Assembly (NCBI RefSeq): GCF_028128765.1
Contig: NZ_LBJG01000015.1
Location: 1-64,000 of the forward strand
Length of the DNA: 64,000 nucleotides
Source of the DNA: Bradyrhizobium sp. CCBAU 51627
GTDB lineage: Bacteria > Pseudomonadota > Alphaproteobacteria > Rhizobiales > Xanthobacteraceae
Reading direction: 5' to 3'
The notes under the pieces were generated by a model. It made no database searches and had not been told where the DNA came from. It was given only the letters and a program-made list of their open reading frames with translations. The translations under genes were made by a program, and so were the position numbers. Below, in pieces: positions 18,565-26,023 of the stretch. Position 1 is the stretch's first letter. Each line of letters opens with the position of its first letter.

Positions 18565-19416
18565 ATGAATGTAAGGCAGCTCGACATTTCCAAACGCTCG
18601 ATTGCGCTCGCCGCGGCCCTCATCGGCACGGTGTCGCTGGCGATCGGCGCCCATGCTGCCCTCAACATGCGCGTTCTCGACGCCGCCAAGGCCGTTTCGA
18701 CCGACCAGGTCACCGGCTCGGTCGGCCAGACCTCACGCCTGGCGCTCGTGATCGGCAATGGTCACTATCCCGACGCCCGCGCGCCGCTGACGCAGTCGAT
18801 CAACGACGCCCGCGCGCTGTCCTCGGCGCTGCGCAAGAACGGTTTTGACGTCGACATGGTGGAAGACGCGAGCAAGGACGACATGGTCCGCGCCGTCAAC
18901 CGCCTGAAGTCCCGCATCACGAACGACACCACCGTCATGCTCTTCTTCGGTGGCTACGGCGTGCAGGCCGGCCGTGAGAGCTACATGCTGCCGGTCGATG
19001 CCGTGATCTGGAAGGAAAGCGACGTCCGCCGCCAGGGCGTCTCGATCGAAGGCGTGCTCGACATGATGAAGCAGCAGGGCGCCAAGGCCAAGCTCGTCGT
19101 GGTCGATGCGTCCCGCCGTAACCCGTATGAGCGCCGCTTCCGCTCCTACAGCCATGGTCTCGCGCCGATCGGCACGCCCGACAACGCGCTGATCCTCTCC
19201 TCCGCCTCGCCCGGCAAGGTCGTCGACGACGGGAAGGGCGAGCATTCGACGCTGGTCGGCGAGCTCCTCAACAACCTGAATGCGCAAGGCAGCAGCGCCG
19301 AAAGCGTCTTCAACAAGACCCGCATCGCGATCTCCCGCGCGAGCGAAGGCGATCAGGTCCCGACCGTGTCCTCCTCGCTGCTCGAAGACGTCCAGTTCAA
19401 CGAAGCCGGCGGCTAG
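18565..19416 (+). CDS. Caspase-fold (peptidase C14-like) protein lacking the catalytic dyad
   Basis: A 283-residue protein with an N-terminal hydrophobic segment (about 12-33, signal peptide or anchor) and a caspase-like p20 domain from about residue 57 (RLALVIGNGHYPD...INDARALSSALRKNGFDV). In active family members the catalytic histidine lies in a GHG motif and the cysteine in DACR. Here the positions read FFGGYGVQ (Y131) and VVDASRRNPY (S183), so both catalytic residues are replaced. The segment DASRRNPYERRFRSYSHGLAP is shared almost word for word with the larger protein at 45-46.6 kb. Probably a periplasmic or membrane-anchored pseudoenzyme. A hairpin with a T-run follows the gene. Confidence 0.85.
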   Translation: MNVRQLDISKRSIALAAALIGTVSLAIGAHAALNMRVLDAAKAVSTDQVTGSVGQTSRLALVIGNGHYPDARAPLTQSINDARALSSALRKNGFDVDMVEDASKDDMVRAVNRLKSRITNDTTVMLFFGGYGVQAGRESYMLPVDAVIWKESDVRRQGVSIEGVLDMMKQQGAKAKLVVVDASRRNPYERRFRSYSHGLAPIGTPDNALILSSASPGKVVDDGKGEHSTLVGELLNNLNAQGSSAESVFNKTRIAISRASEGDQVPTVSSSLLEDVQFNEAGG

Positions 19417-19443
19417 ATTTTCCAAGACTCTGTGACCCCTCGT

Positions 19444-19570
19444 GCCCCGGACGCGGCGCATCATGCAATGATGCGACGCTGAGCCGGGGCCCAGTTTTTT
19501 CAAGCTAGCATTGGAAGCAAGATGGGTCCGGCTCTGCGCAGCAGCGTTTCACGCTGCAGCGCGTCCGGGA
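19444..19570. repeat. Palindromic intergenic repeat, family A copy 2, with T-run
   Basis: Outer arms GCCCCGG (19444-19450) and CCGGGGC (19484-19490), inner arms GCATCAT (19458-19464) and ATGATGC (19468-19474). Directly after comes CCAG and six T residues (19495-19500), so on the plus strand the element has the form of an intrinsic terminator for the caspase-fold gene. A second hairpin block (TCCGGCTCTGCG ... CGTCCGGGACA) follows, as in copy 1 at 3893. Confidence 0.8.
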
Positions 19571-19581
19571 CACAAGCGGTC

Positions 19582-20472
19582 CTACTTCGCCGCTTCCGCG
19601 GCCATCACCGGGCGCACGGGATCGCCTTCGCGCAAGAGCGCGCCGGCGCGAGCGACGACGATATCGCCTTCGTTGAGGCCGTCTCGGACCTCGATATTGC
19701 CGCCCGACATCAGCCCGATCTCGACGCGCTTGGTCTCGACGCGATTGCGGCGAATCACCTGCACCACGGTGCCGGCCGAGGAATATTGCACCGCTGTCAG
19801 CGGCACCGCGACGTTGCAGCTCTGCCCGGTCTTGATCAGCGCGCGCCCGCTCGCATTCAGCAGCAGCCGCTTCTGCGACGAGATGCCGATATAGACCATG
19901 CCTTGCTGGATGTTCGGCTCGACAGTCGGACCGATGCGGCGCACCTTGCCGTCGATTTCGCCGGCGCCGGCAATCCGCACGGTGGTCGGCTGGTTGACCG
20001 CGAGCTTCCTGACATCGTTGGTCGCGACCAGGCCGACGAGGTCGTATTCGCTGCGTGCAATGATCGTGAACAACGCCTCACCCTTGGGCGAGGCGAGGTT
20101 GCCGATCTGCGCGGTCGAGGTGGCGATGACGCCGGCGACGGGGGCGGTGACCTGGAGGGTGCCGCCTTCCGGCAGTGCCAGCCGCGCCAGCACCTGGCCG
20201 GCCGTCGTGGTATCGCCGGCTTCGGCCAGCACGTCCGTCACCTTCAGCCCCGGACGCTCGGGGCGCACCGAGGTCTCCTCGCGGGCGATGATCGTGCCGG
20301 TGGCTTCGACGATGTCGGAGAAGCAGGACTTCGCCGCCTTCAGCACCGTGACTGCCGGCCCCTTGGGAGCATCGTCATCGGCGGCTGTGGCCGGATGTTG
20401 GCCGAGGACCAGCACTCCGGCGATGGCTAAGGGACACAGGTTTCGGACGACGGCACGGCGCAAATGACGCAT
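19582..20472 (-). CDS. Orphan RND-type periplasmic adaptor (HlyD/MFP family)
   Basis: A 296-residue membrane-fusion-type protein with a signal peptide (LCPLAIAGVLVLGQHPATAADD). Domains: a short lipoyl half-motif pair (ETSVRPERPGLKVTDVLAEAGDTTTAGQVLARL and APVAGVIATSTAQIGNLASP), a beta-barrel region, and a C-terminal domain ending GDIVVARAGALLREGDPV. It resembles the adaptor at 43.2-44.2 kb: both have a cysteine in a C-F-S-D motif right after the signal region and R-E before the first lipoyl strand. Unlike that one, it has no RND pump beside it. The start at 20472 is chosen for the signal peptide; the longer frame adds 37 poorly conserved residues. Confidence 0.8.
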   Translation of the reverse strand: MRHLRRAVVRNLCPLAIAGVLVLGQHPATAADDDAPKGPAVTVLKAAKSCFSDIVEATGTIIAREETSVRPERPGLKVTDVLAEAGDTTTAGQVLARLALPEGGTLQVTAPVAGVIATSTAQIGNLASPKGEALFTIIARSEYDLVGLVATNDVRKLAVNQPTTVRIAGAGEIDGKVRRIGPTVEPNIQQGMVYIGISSQKRLLLNASGRALIKTGQSCNVAVPLTAVQYSSAGTVVQVIRRNRVETKRVEIGLMSGGNIEVRDGLNEGDIVVARAGALLREGDPVRPVMAAEAAK

Positions 20473-20743
20473 CGGAAATTCCACGGGCGATATGCCTCCA
20501 ATCGATAGCAGATGGCAGCCTTGCGGACCATGGCAGCGTTGTCTCAAGGCAGGATGCCGCGCCGTCGCCAGCTGTCGCAGCAAGTCCTTGATTAGTCGCG
20601 GGAATGCAAATCAGGTTCGCCGCCCGCCGGGCGCGGCGAATAGGTCGTTGCGGCAATCGCGGTCTTCTCATCGGCCGTCGCCGGCTGTATGGAGCTATAC
20701 TCCGGCGTGGCGCCGCGGCCGCACAGCTCACGGTTGAGATGGG

Positions 20744-21355
20744 ATGCAAAGGTTCGTTTGCGAGCAGAATATCGTTCACTTCGAGCGTCTGCTGAACGAA
20801 ACGGCTGATCCGACGGTTCAGCATACCGTCCGTGCCCTGCTGGCATCGGCGAAGCGTCAATTGGCGCTGCTGAACTCGGCTGCATCAGGTGCCGATACGA
20901 CGCCCTTCGAACAGCGCCGGCGCCAGCAGGTCGATGCCGAAACGATTCGGCAGCAATTCCAGCCCGAGTTCGACGGCTCTGCGCATCCCTACATGCTGCT
21001 CGACCCGGGACCGGGCCTGCCGATCGTCGATATCAACGATGCCTATGCGGCGGCGACCTTCATCTGCCGGTCCGAGGTCGTCGGCCGCTCGCTATTCGAG
21101 ATCTTTCCTGACAATCCCGACGATCCGCTCGCCGATGGTGTCAGCGATCTCTACAGCAGCTTGCGAACGGTCGGCGAGACCGGGCGCGCCCATGCCATGA
21201 AGGTTCAGCGCTACGACATCCGGGATCCCAATGGCACCTTCGTCGAGCGGCATTGGCAGCCGATCAACTCGCCGATCCATGACACTTCAGGCCATTTGCT
21301 CTATTTGCTGCACCACGTCGAAGACGTCACTGCGCAGGTCGCGCCAAGGCCGTAG
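20744..21355 (+). CDS. PAS-domain protein without output domain
   Basis: A 203-residue cytoplasmic protein. The first 70 residues are helical (HFERLLNETADPTVQHTVRALLASAKRQLALLNSA). From about residue 75 to 195 there is a PAS fold: HPYMLLDPGPGLPIVDINDAYAAATF, then VGRSLFEIFPDNPDD, and the closing strands YLLHHVEDVTAQV. No kinase, cyclase or DNA-binding segment follows, so it would have to signal by protein contact. It is convergent with a tiny zinc-ribbon-like gene six bases past its stop. Ligand unknown. Confidence 0.8.
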   Translation: MQRFVCEQNIVHFERLLNETADPTVQHTVRALLASAKRQLALLNSAASGADTTPFEQRRRQQVDAETIRQQFQPEFDGSAHPYMLLDPGPGLPIVDINDAYAAATFICRSEVVGRSLFEIFPDNPDDPLADGVSDLYSSLRTVGETGRAHAMKVQRYDIRDPNGTFVERHWQPINSPIHDTSGHLLYLLHHVEDVTAQVAPRP

Positions 21356-21361
21356 CGCCCC

Positions 21362-21532
21362 TCAAGCCCGGCGATCGCCGACCAGCTTGCCGCTCGAACG
21401 ATCGATCAGATGCAGGCGCGTACAGGCCGGACAGGAGACCGGTACGTGGGTGCGATCGCCCGGCTCGTCGCCAAGCCGATGCTGCACGTTCAGCCCGGTC
21501 TGAGGGCACTTGAAGACAATTTGACGGTCCAT
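21362..21532 (-). CDS. Small CxxC zinc-ribbon-like protein (56 aa)
   Basis: A 56-residue minus-strand gene. The product (MDRQIVFKCPQTGLNVQHRL, then VSCPACTRLHLIDRSSGKL) has one cysteine in KCP and a SCPAC pair about 25 residues later, as in a short zinc ribbon. The pattern of a basic start, CPxTG and a closing SGKLVG is, from memory, common in small Bradyrhizobium proteins, but this cannot be checked here. The ribosome site is weak. It ends six bases from the PAS gene on the other strand. Confidence 0.6.
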   Translation of the reverse strand: MDRQIVFKCPQTGLNVQHRLGDEPGDRTHVPVSCPACTRLHLIDRSSGKLVGDRRA

Positions 21533-21605
21533 TGGCGGTGATATGACGCCTAGAAGGACCTTGCGAAATTCCGGATGTTTACTTAGGTCGGCCGGCCCCT
21601 GATGG

Positions 21606-22733
21606 TCACGGCAGCGTTAAGAATTCCACCCAATTCGGCTTCTTCCCGGTGGCGTAGGATTTCAGCTTGCTCAGTGCGCCGCTGGTCTGGTCGATGGCAT
21701 AGACCGTCATGCCGTCGGACAGCTCCCCGACGGCAGCGAGATAGCGGCCGGTGGGGTCGATGTTGAAGCCGCGCGGCTGCTTCTCGGTCGGCACGCTGCC
21801 GATCGTGGTCAGCTTGCCGCTTGCTGCATCGACCTTGTAGGCGGTGAGGGTGTTGGTGGTGCGCTCGGAGGCGTAGAGGAAGCGGCCGTCCGGCGTGACG
21901 TGGATGTCGGCGGCCCAGGGTTTTCCGTTAAAGCCCGCAGGCAGGGCGGTGGTGCGCTGGATTTCGCTCCATGCTCCGCTCTTGGCCTCATAGCTGAATG
22001 CCGCGACGTCGCCGTTCAACTCGTGGATGAGATAGACGAACTTGCCGTTGGGGTGGAACACGAAGTGCCGCGGCCCGGATTTCTCCGGCGTTTTAACGGC
22101 AGGCGCATCGCCCGGAGTCAGCGAGCCGGTAGCGGAATCGAACGCAAAGCGCAGCACCTGGTCGGAGCCGAGATTGGTCGCGAACACGAAGCGGTTGTCG
22201 GGCGAGGGCAGGAAGGCGTGCGCGTTCAGCCCGGTCGGGATCACCTGTTTCGGCTCGCCGACGACGCCGTTCGCGGCAAGCGGATTCAGCGCGACCTTGT
22301 TGCCGCCATAGGAGGCGCTGAACAGCACCTTGCCGGTATGGTCGGTTGCGATGTTGGCCATGCTGTCGGCGAGCGGCCCGTTGCCGATATGGCTGAGCTG
22401 GCCCGTCTTGGGATCGATCGCAAAGCTGACGGCAACGAACGGCTGCGAGCGGACGCCGGCGATCAGCACGCGATGGTCCGGCGTGATCGCGAGCGGCGTC
22501 GAGGCGCCCGGCTTTTCGACGCCGGTGAAGGCGGCCGTCTGCACCGGCGTCATCTCGCCGTTCTCGGCGAGCTTGAACACGCTGATGTTGTTGGAGTCGG
22601 CATTGCCGACATAGGCGAACGTTTCGGCCATGCCGGCATGGACTCCGGAGACGAGGGCAAGAGAGGTGACAAGAGCGGTGAAGAGGGTGGTGGCAATCGC
22701 AGCGCGGGGTGCGGGGCAAGTCAGTCTGGTCAA
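21606..22733 (-). CDS. Secreted seven-bladed beta-propeller lactonase-family protein
   Basis: A 375-residue member of the family that includes 6-phosphogluconolactonase (Pgl/YbhE type), built of repeated propeller blades (for example DSNNISVFKL, SMANIATDHTGKVLFSASYGGNKV, GPRHFVFHPNGKFVYLIHELNGDVAAF, ADIHVTPDGRFLYASERTTNTL, RGFNIDPTGRYLAAVGEL). I take the TTG at 22733 as start: AGGAGG lies just upstream and the reading then begins with a signal peptide (AAIATTLFTALVTSLALVSGVHA), implying export. An internal ATG (MAETFAYVG) would give a cytoplasmic form. Export argues against a role in the pentose phosphate pathway; the true substrate is unknown. Confidence 0.82.
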   Translation of the reverse strand: MTRLTCPAPRAAIATTLFTALVTSLALVSGVHAGMAETFAYVGNADSNNISVFKLAENGEMTPVQTAAFTGVEKPGASTPLAITPDHRVLIAGVRSQPFVAVSFAIDPKTGQLSHIGNGPLADSMANIATDHTGKVLFSASYGGNKVALNPLAANGVVGEPKQVIPTGLNAHAFLPSPDNRFVFATNLGSDQVLRFAFDSATGSLTPGDAPAVKTPEKSGPRHFVFHPNGKFVYLIHELNGDVAAFSYEAKSGAWSEIQRTTALPAGFNGKPWAADIHVTPDGRFLYASERTTNTLTAYKVDAASGKLTTIGSVPTEKQPRGFNIDPTGRYLAAVGELSDGMTVYAIDQTSGALSKLKSYATGKKPNWVEFLTLP

Positions 22734-22903
22734 AGGCGTCCTCCTGCCGGCGTGGTGTTGTCGTTTTGCAGCGAGGATAGCGACCCGTGTCCTGTTGCAC
22801 CAAACCCCAGATGGGATTGATCGATACCGAAATTGTATCGGTTGGGCCGCGCGTTTTGGGCGAAGCGGATGCCGGTTCGCGTCAGGAGCGCCAAACCGGG
22901 AAT

Positions 22904-23041
22904 CTAGTGCACCGAGGCCGTCAGGTCGCGCGAGGGAAGATGTGGGCCGGCCGGATGGTCGGGCGGCCCCAGTACGGTCCACACCGCGACCGCCAGCAAG
23001 GCCGAGGTCAGGATGGTCCAGGCAACGAGTTGTTTGCGCAT
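22904..23041 (-). CDS. Small single-span membrane protein (45 aa)
   Basis: A 45-residue frame: MRKQLVAWTILTSALLAVAVW, one membrane helix with positive residues at the N-side, then a Pro-rich tail ending LTASVH. The weak GGACGG before the ATG is the only start signal. It lies upstream of, and in the same direction as, the lactonase gene. Function unknown; the call rests on the clean hydrophobic helix. Confidence 0.4.
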   Translation of the reverse strand: MRKQLVAWTILTSALLAVAVWTVLGPPDHPAGPHLPSRDLTASVH

Positions 23042-23183
23042 CAGGCCGTCCGTCGATGGTTCGTGCGCGAGAAGCGCGAAGCATCGTGCACCGCCAAAGA
23101 CGGCGATCCTATGAACTCGTTCACAACCTCACGGCGCCCGGAGCAAATTGCGAACCATTGCAGGGCGAACGCATTGACACGCC

Positions 23184-23366
23184 ATGCCCCGTGAAAACGA
23201 CCTCGAAGGCAAACCCGACATGGGCGGCAAGCATGGCGGCCAGTCCGGCCAGCCCAAGCCGCCGCCACGTCCGCGCGAAGGCCCGCGGGACGAAGACGTC
23301 GTGGCAAAGCGCCACACCGGTCAAACCGATCGCAAGGCCTCACCGACCAACACCAAAAAGCGCTAA
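23184..23366 (+). CDS. Small hydrophilic, probably disordered protein (60 aa)
   Basis: A 60-residue frame rich in Lys, Gly, Pro and Arg (MPRENDLEGKPDMGGKHGGQ, ending SPTNTKKR) with no hydrophobic segment, so likely unstructured. Third positions are mostly G or C, consistent with coding. No clear ribosome site. An overlapping frame on the other strand with a hydrophobic stretch is less convincing. Function unknown. Confidence 0.4.
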   Translation: MPRENDLEGKPDMGGKHGGQSGQPKPPPRPREGPRDEDVVAKRHTGQTDRKASPTNTKKR

Positions 23367-23495
23367 GCTTGCCTGCGCTTGCTCGAGCCGCAGGCCCAGT
23401 CATGGGCTCGTTCTGGAACGGCAGCCTGCTGGTGCCGTTACTCCGGGCCCAGGCGGAGCACGCCAAAACGGAGGCTGGCAAAACGGAGGCTGAAA

Positions 23496-23618
23496 GTGTT
23501 TTGGATCTATTGGGACACCGCCTGGTCGCTCATCATTAGCGGCATTATGTTCGCAACCATCGTCGCACACCCGGATGCCGAGTTTGTCGAGATCCAGGCC
23601 GCCAGGCGGACGAAATAG
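23496..23618 (+). CDS. Small membrane protein (40 aa)
   Basis: A GTG-started gene with GGAGG about six bases upstream. The 40-residue product has one hydrophobic helix, FWIYWDTAWSLIISGIMFATIV, followed by a charged tail ending AARRTK. The ribosome site lies in the second copy of a 14-base direct repeat (CAAAACGGAGGCTG twice). A strong GC hairpin at 23646-23666 follows, consistent with a short transcript. Function unknown. Confidence 0.55.
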   Translation: MFWIYWDTAWSLIISGIMFATIVAHPDAEFVEIQAARRTK

Positions 23619-23645
23619 GCCTTCGCGGAACCTGAGATCGCCGGA

Positions 23646-23666
23646 GCGCAGCGTTGCACGCTGCGC
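23646..23666. terminator. GC-rich hairpin
   Basis: Arms GCGCAGCG (23646-23653) and CGCTGCGC (23659-23666) around a five-base loop, between a small plus-strand gene and the convergent GMC oxidoreductase gene. No T-run. Could serve both genes. Confidence 0.55.
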
Positions 23667-23694
23667 TGCGGCAGGGACACGACCATCCAGCCGA

Positions 23695-25392
23695 TCACTG
23701 CATCATCGCGGCCGCGATCTTTTCCGCCGACATCAGCACCGGAAAATTGGTGTTGGCGCAGGGCACCACCGGAAAGATCGAGGCATCGACGACGCGCAGG
23801 CCCTGAAGGCCTTTGACGCGGCCCTCCGTGTCGACAACTGCCATCGGATCGTCGGCTCGGCCCATGCGGCATGAGCACGAGGCGTGCCAGACGCCGATCG
23901 TCGCTTTGCGCACGAAGGCTTCCAGCGCCTCGTCGTTGTTGATCACATCATCGAAGGTGAAACCTTCGACCACGAAATTATCGATCAGATAGTGACGCAA
24001 CGCAGCCGGTCCGTCCATCAGCGTCGCGGCGATCCTGGTCAGGATCTTGTTCTTGGTGTTGACCACGCCGATCTTGCGCACCTTGTCGGTATAGGCCGCC
24101 GGAAACGGCTTGTCCGTTACCTTCCTCACGATGTCGCTCATCTGAATCGCCGCCATCTTGCGAAAGCCGCTCATCAGGCGCTCGAGGTCGCGCCAGTCGG
24201 ACAACAGGTTGAACTCGACGATCGGCTCGGCCGTGGGGTCGCGCGAGGCAAGCTTCACCTGCCCGGTCTCGGAATAGGTCTTGTTGACGAAGGTGAGCAG
24301 CGAGCCGATCTGCGCGCCGACCGCGTGCCAGGCCGACTTGGAGAGCACGACGACGAACATGTCGCCCTTCGGCACGCCCGGCAGCCCCGACGAGTAGCGC
24401 AGACCGAGTTGCATGTGCCGCCTGGTGTGCTCGTTCATGCGCGCGCCGCGGCGGACGAAGGACGACAGCGAGATCGAGGGATGGTCCATCAGGCGCTGGC
24501 CGACGCCCGGCAACCCCATCAGCACAGGAATGCCGAGATCCTTGAGGTGGCCGACCGGGCCGATGCCGGCGCGCAAGAGATGGGCCGGCGAATGGATCGC
24601 GCCGGAGGACAGGATGATCTCTCGGCCCCGGAATTCCTGCTCCCGCCCGTCGATCACGGCCTTCACGCCGACGCACTGCGTGCCTTCGAACAGCAGCTCC
24701 CTCACTTGCGTGTTGGTGGAGATCGTGAGGTTCGCGCGCCTGCGGGTATCGCGATCGAGATAGCCCATCGCGGCCGAGACGCGCTGCTCGGCCTGGTTGG
24801 AATGCGTCACTGCGAAATAGCCGTCGACGAATTCGCCGTTCTGGTCGGGTAAATATTGATGACCGGCCTCCTGAAAGGCATCGGCGAACGCCTGGGAATG
24901 TCGCGTCCAGTGCTCCCTGGGAATACGGCGCACCGGAATTCGGCCGTCCTTGCCGTGGTAGGGGCCGTCGAAATCGAGATCGCGCTCCACCTTCTTGAAG
25001 AAGGGCAGGACGTCGGCCCACGACCAGCCTTCGGCGCCGCGCGCGTCCCATTCATCGTAATCCGTCGGTGCGCCGCGATTGGCCATCTGGCCGTTGATGG
25101 AGGAGCCGCCGCCGAGCACGCGCGCCTGCTCGTATTTGCGCAAGGGCGGACGCGCTTCGTTCGGATTGTTGTGGCTGACGACCTGGGTCGTGACCTTGAG
25201 CTCGGTCCAGTGGAAGCGTGGATCGAAATAGGCGGTGCCCGGATAGCTGTCCCTGATTTCGGCCGGTTCATTGCCGGGTGGTGTGTCCTGGCCGGCTTCG
25301 CACAGCAGGACCTTGTTGGCGCTCCTGGCGGAGAGCCGGTGGGCCAGCACGGACCCCGCCGAGCCGCCGCCCACGATAATGTAGTCGTACAC
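23695..25392 (-). CDS. GMC-family FAD oxidoreductase (choline/alcohol dehydrogenase-like)
   Basis: A 565-residue flavoprotein that oxidises an alcohol group on a small substrate. The N-terminal FAD-binding motif IIVGGGSAGSVLAHRLS, the second GMC signature RVLGGGSSINGQMANRG and SSGAIHSPAHLLRAGIGP are intact. The active-site histidine is in GVWHASCSCRMG, and PCANTNFPVLMSAEKIA closes the fold. Overall layout matches choline dehydrogenase-like members; the substrate is not deducible. No signal peptide, so cytoplasmic or peripheral. It is convergent with the small membrane protein gene. Confidence 0.9.
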   Translation of the reverse strand: MYDYIIVGGGSAGSVLAHRLSARSANKVLLCEAGQDTPPGNEPAEIRDSYPGTAYFDPRFHWTELKVTTQVVSHNNPNEARPPLRKYEQARVLGGGSSINGQMANRGAPTDYDEWDARGAEGWSWADVLPFFKKVERDLDFDGPYHGKDGRIPVRRIPREHWTRHSQAFADAFQEAGHQYLPDQNGEFVDGYFAVTHSNQAEQRVSAAMGYLDRDTRRRANLTISTNTQVRELLFEGTQCVGVKAVIDGREQEFRGREIILSSGAIHSPAHLLRAGIGPVGHLKDLGIPVLMGLPGVGQRLMDHPSISLSSFVRRGARMNEHTRRHMQLGLRYSSGLPGVPKGDMFVVVLSKSAWHAVGAQIGSLLTFVNKTYSETGQVKLASRDPTAEPIVEFNLLSDWRDLERLMSGFRKMAAIQMSDIVRKVTDKPFPAAYTDKVRKIGVVNTKNKILTRIAATLMDGPAALRHYLIDNFVVEGFTFDDVINNDEALEAFVRKATIGVWHASCSCRMGRADDPMAVVDTEGRVKGLQGLRVVDASIFPVVPCANTNFPVLMSAEKIAAAMMQ

Positions 25393-25604
25393 GATTGGCG
25401 TTTCCTCTTGTTCTTGTCAGAGGAGGCTAGCGTGGTTTGATCGCGAGGTCACGCCAAAGACCCGGAAGTCGCGGCGTGGCGACGTCCCGGCCGGTTGCTG
25501 AGCGCGCGTGGCCGCGTTCCTCGATTGCCTAAAGGACGCATTCCTCTCCGGGAGGCCAGAGGAGCTTGCATCGTTTATCGATTGAGCAAGCCTCGTGCAG
25601 AACC

Positions 25605-25865
25605 CTATTGCAGCACCTTCGGCATCACGACGACGACGTCGACCTGCTTGCCCAGCACACGCGATGCCACGGCAGCGATGAGCGGCGAGTAACCGTCCTC
25701 GATGTCGGACGCGACGTCCTCGTTCCTGGCGAAGGCGTAGAGCATCGAGCCCTCGACTTCATCGAAGCGGATGCCGGCGAAGACGTGATCGAACGTTTCG
25801 GCACCGACGATGCCTGCCATGAGCGCCTGAATGGCGTGGTCCTGAATGCGTGTGAGCTTCATCAT
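25605..25865 (-). CDS. Hypothetical protein (86 aa)
   Basis: The product begins MMKLTRIQDHAIQALMAGIVGAETFDHVF and ends VVVVMPKVLQ. It looks like a small alpha/beta domain with alternating hydrophobic strands; I do not recognise the family. A start at 25934 would add 23 residues but nothing suggests it is used. It is divergent from the CoA-transferase gene, sharing the region with the FNR/FixK-like box. Function unknown. Confidence 0.6.
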   Translation of the reverse strand: MMKLTRIQDHAIQALMAGIVGAETFDHVFAGIRFDEVEGSMLYAFARNEDVASDIEDGYSPLIAAVASRVLGKQVDVVVVMPKVLQ

Positions 25866-25960
25866 GCCGAAGAGATATGAAAAGGCGGCGCGAATACAAG
25901 AGGCGGTGCGAGCAGCAGCGGCACGTGTCGGCAACAGGTCGAGGCGCGTTCGCCGAGCCG

Positions 25961-25974
25961 TTGATCTAGATCAT
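25961..25974. promoter_or_regulatory. FNR/FixK-like box upstream of the CoA-transferase gene
   Basis: TTGATCTAGATCAT, a 13 of 14 match to the palindrome TTGAT-N4-ATCAA bound by FNR and by FixK in rhizobia. Its centre is about 56 bases before the GTG start at 26024, so a transcript starting 15 bases upstream of the GTG would put the box near -41, the usual activating position. Seen directly; binding is inferred. Confidence 0.6.
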
Positions 25975-26023
25975 CCGAAGACGGCCAATGTCGTGGACAA
26001 TCTCCACAAACAGAGAGGTTCGT

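Noticed and set aside
23121..23324. Minus-strand 67-residue frame with a hydrophobic stretch
   Set aside because: Overlaps the plus-strand frame 23184-23366 with poorer codon use and no ribosome site.
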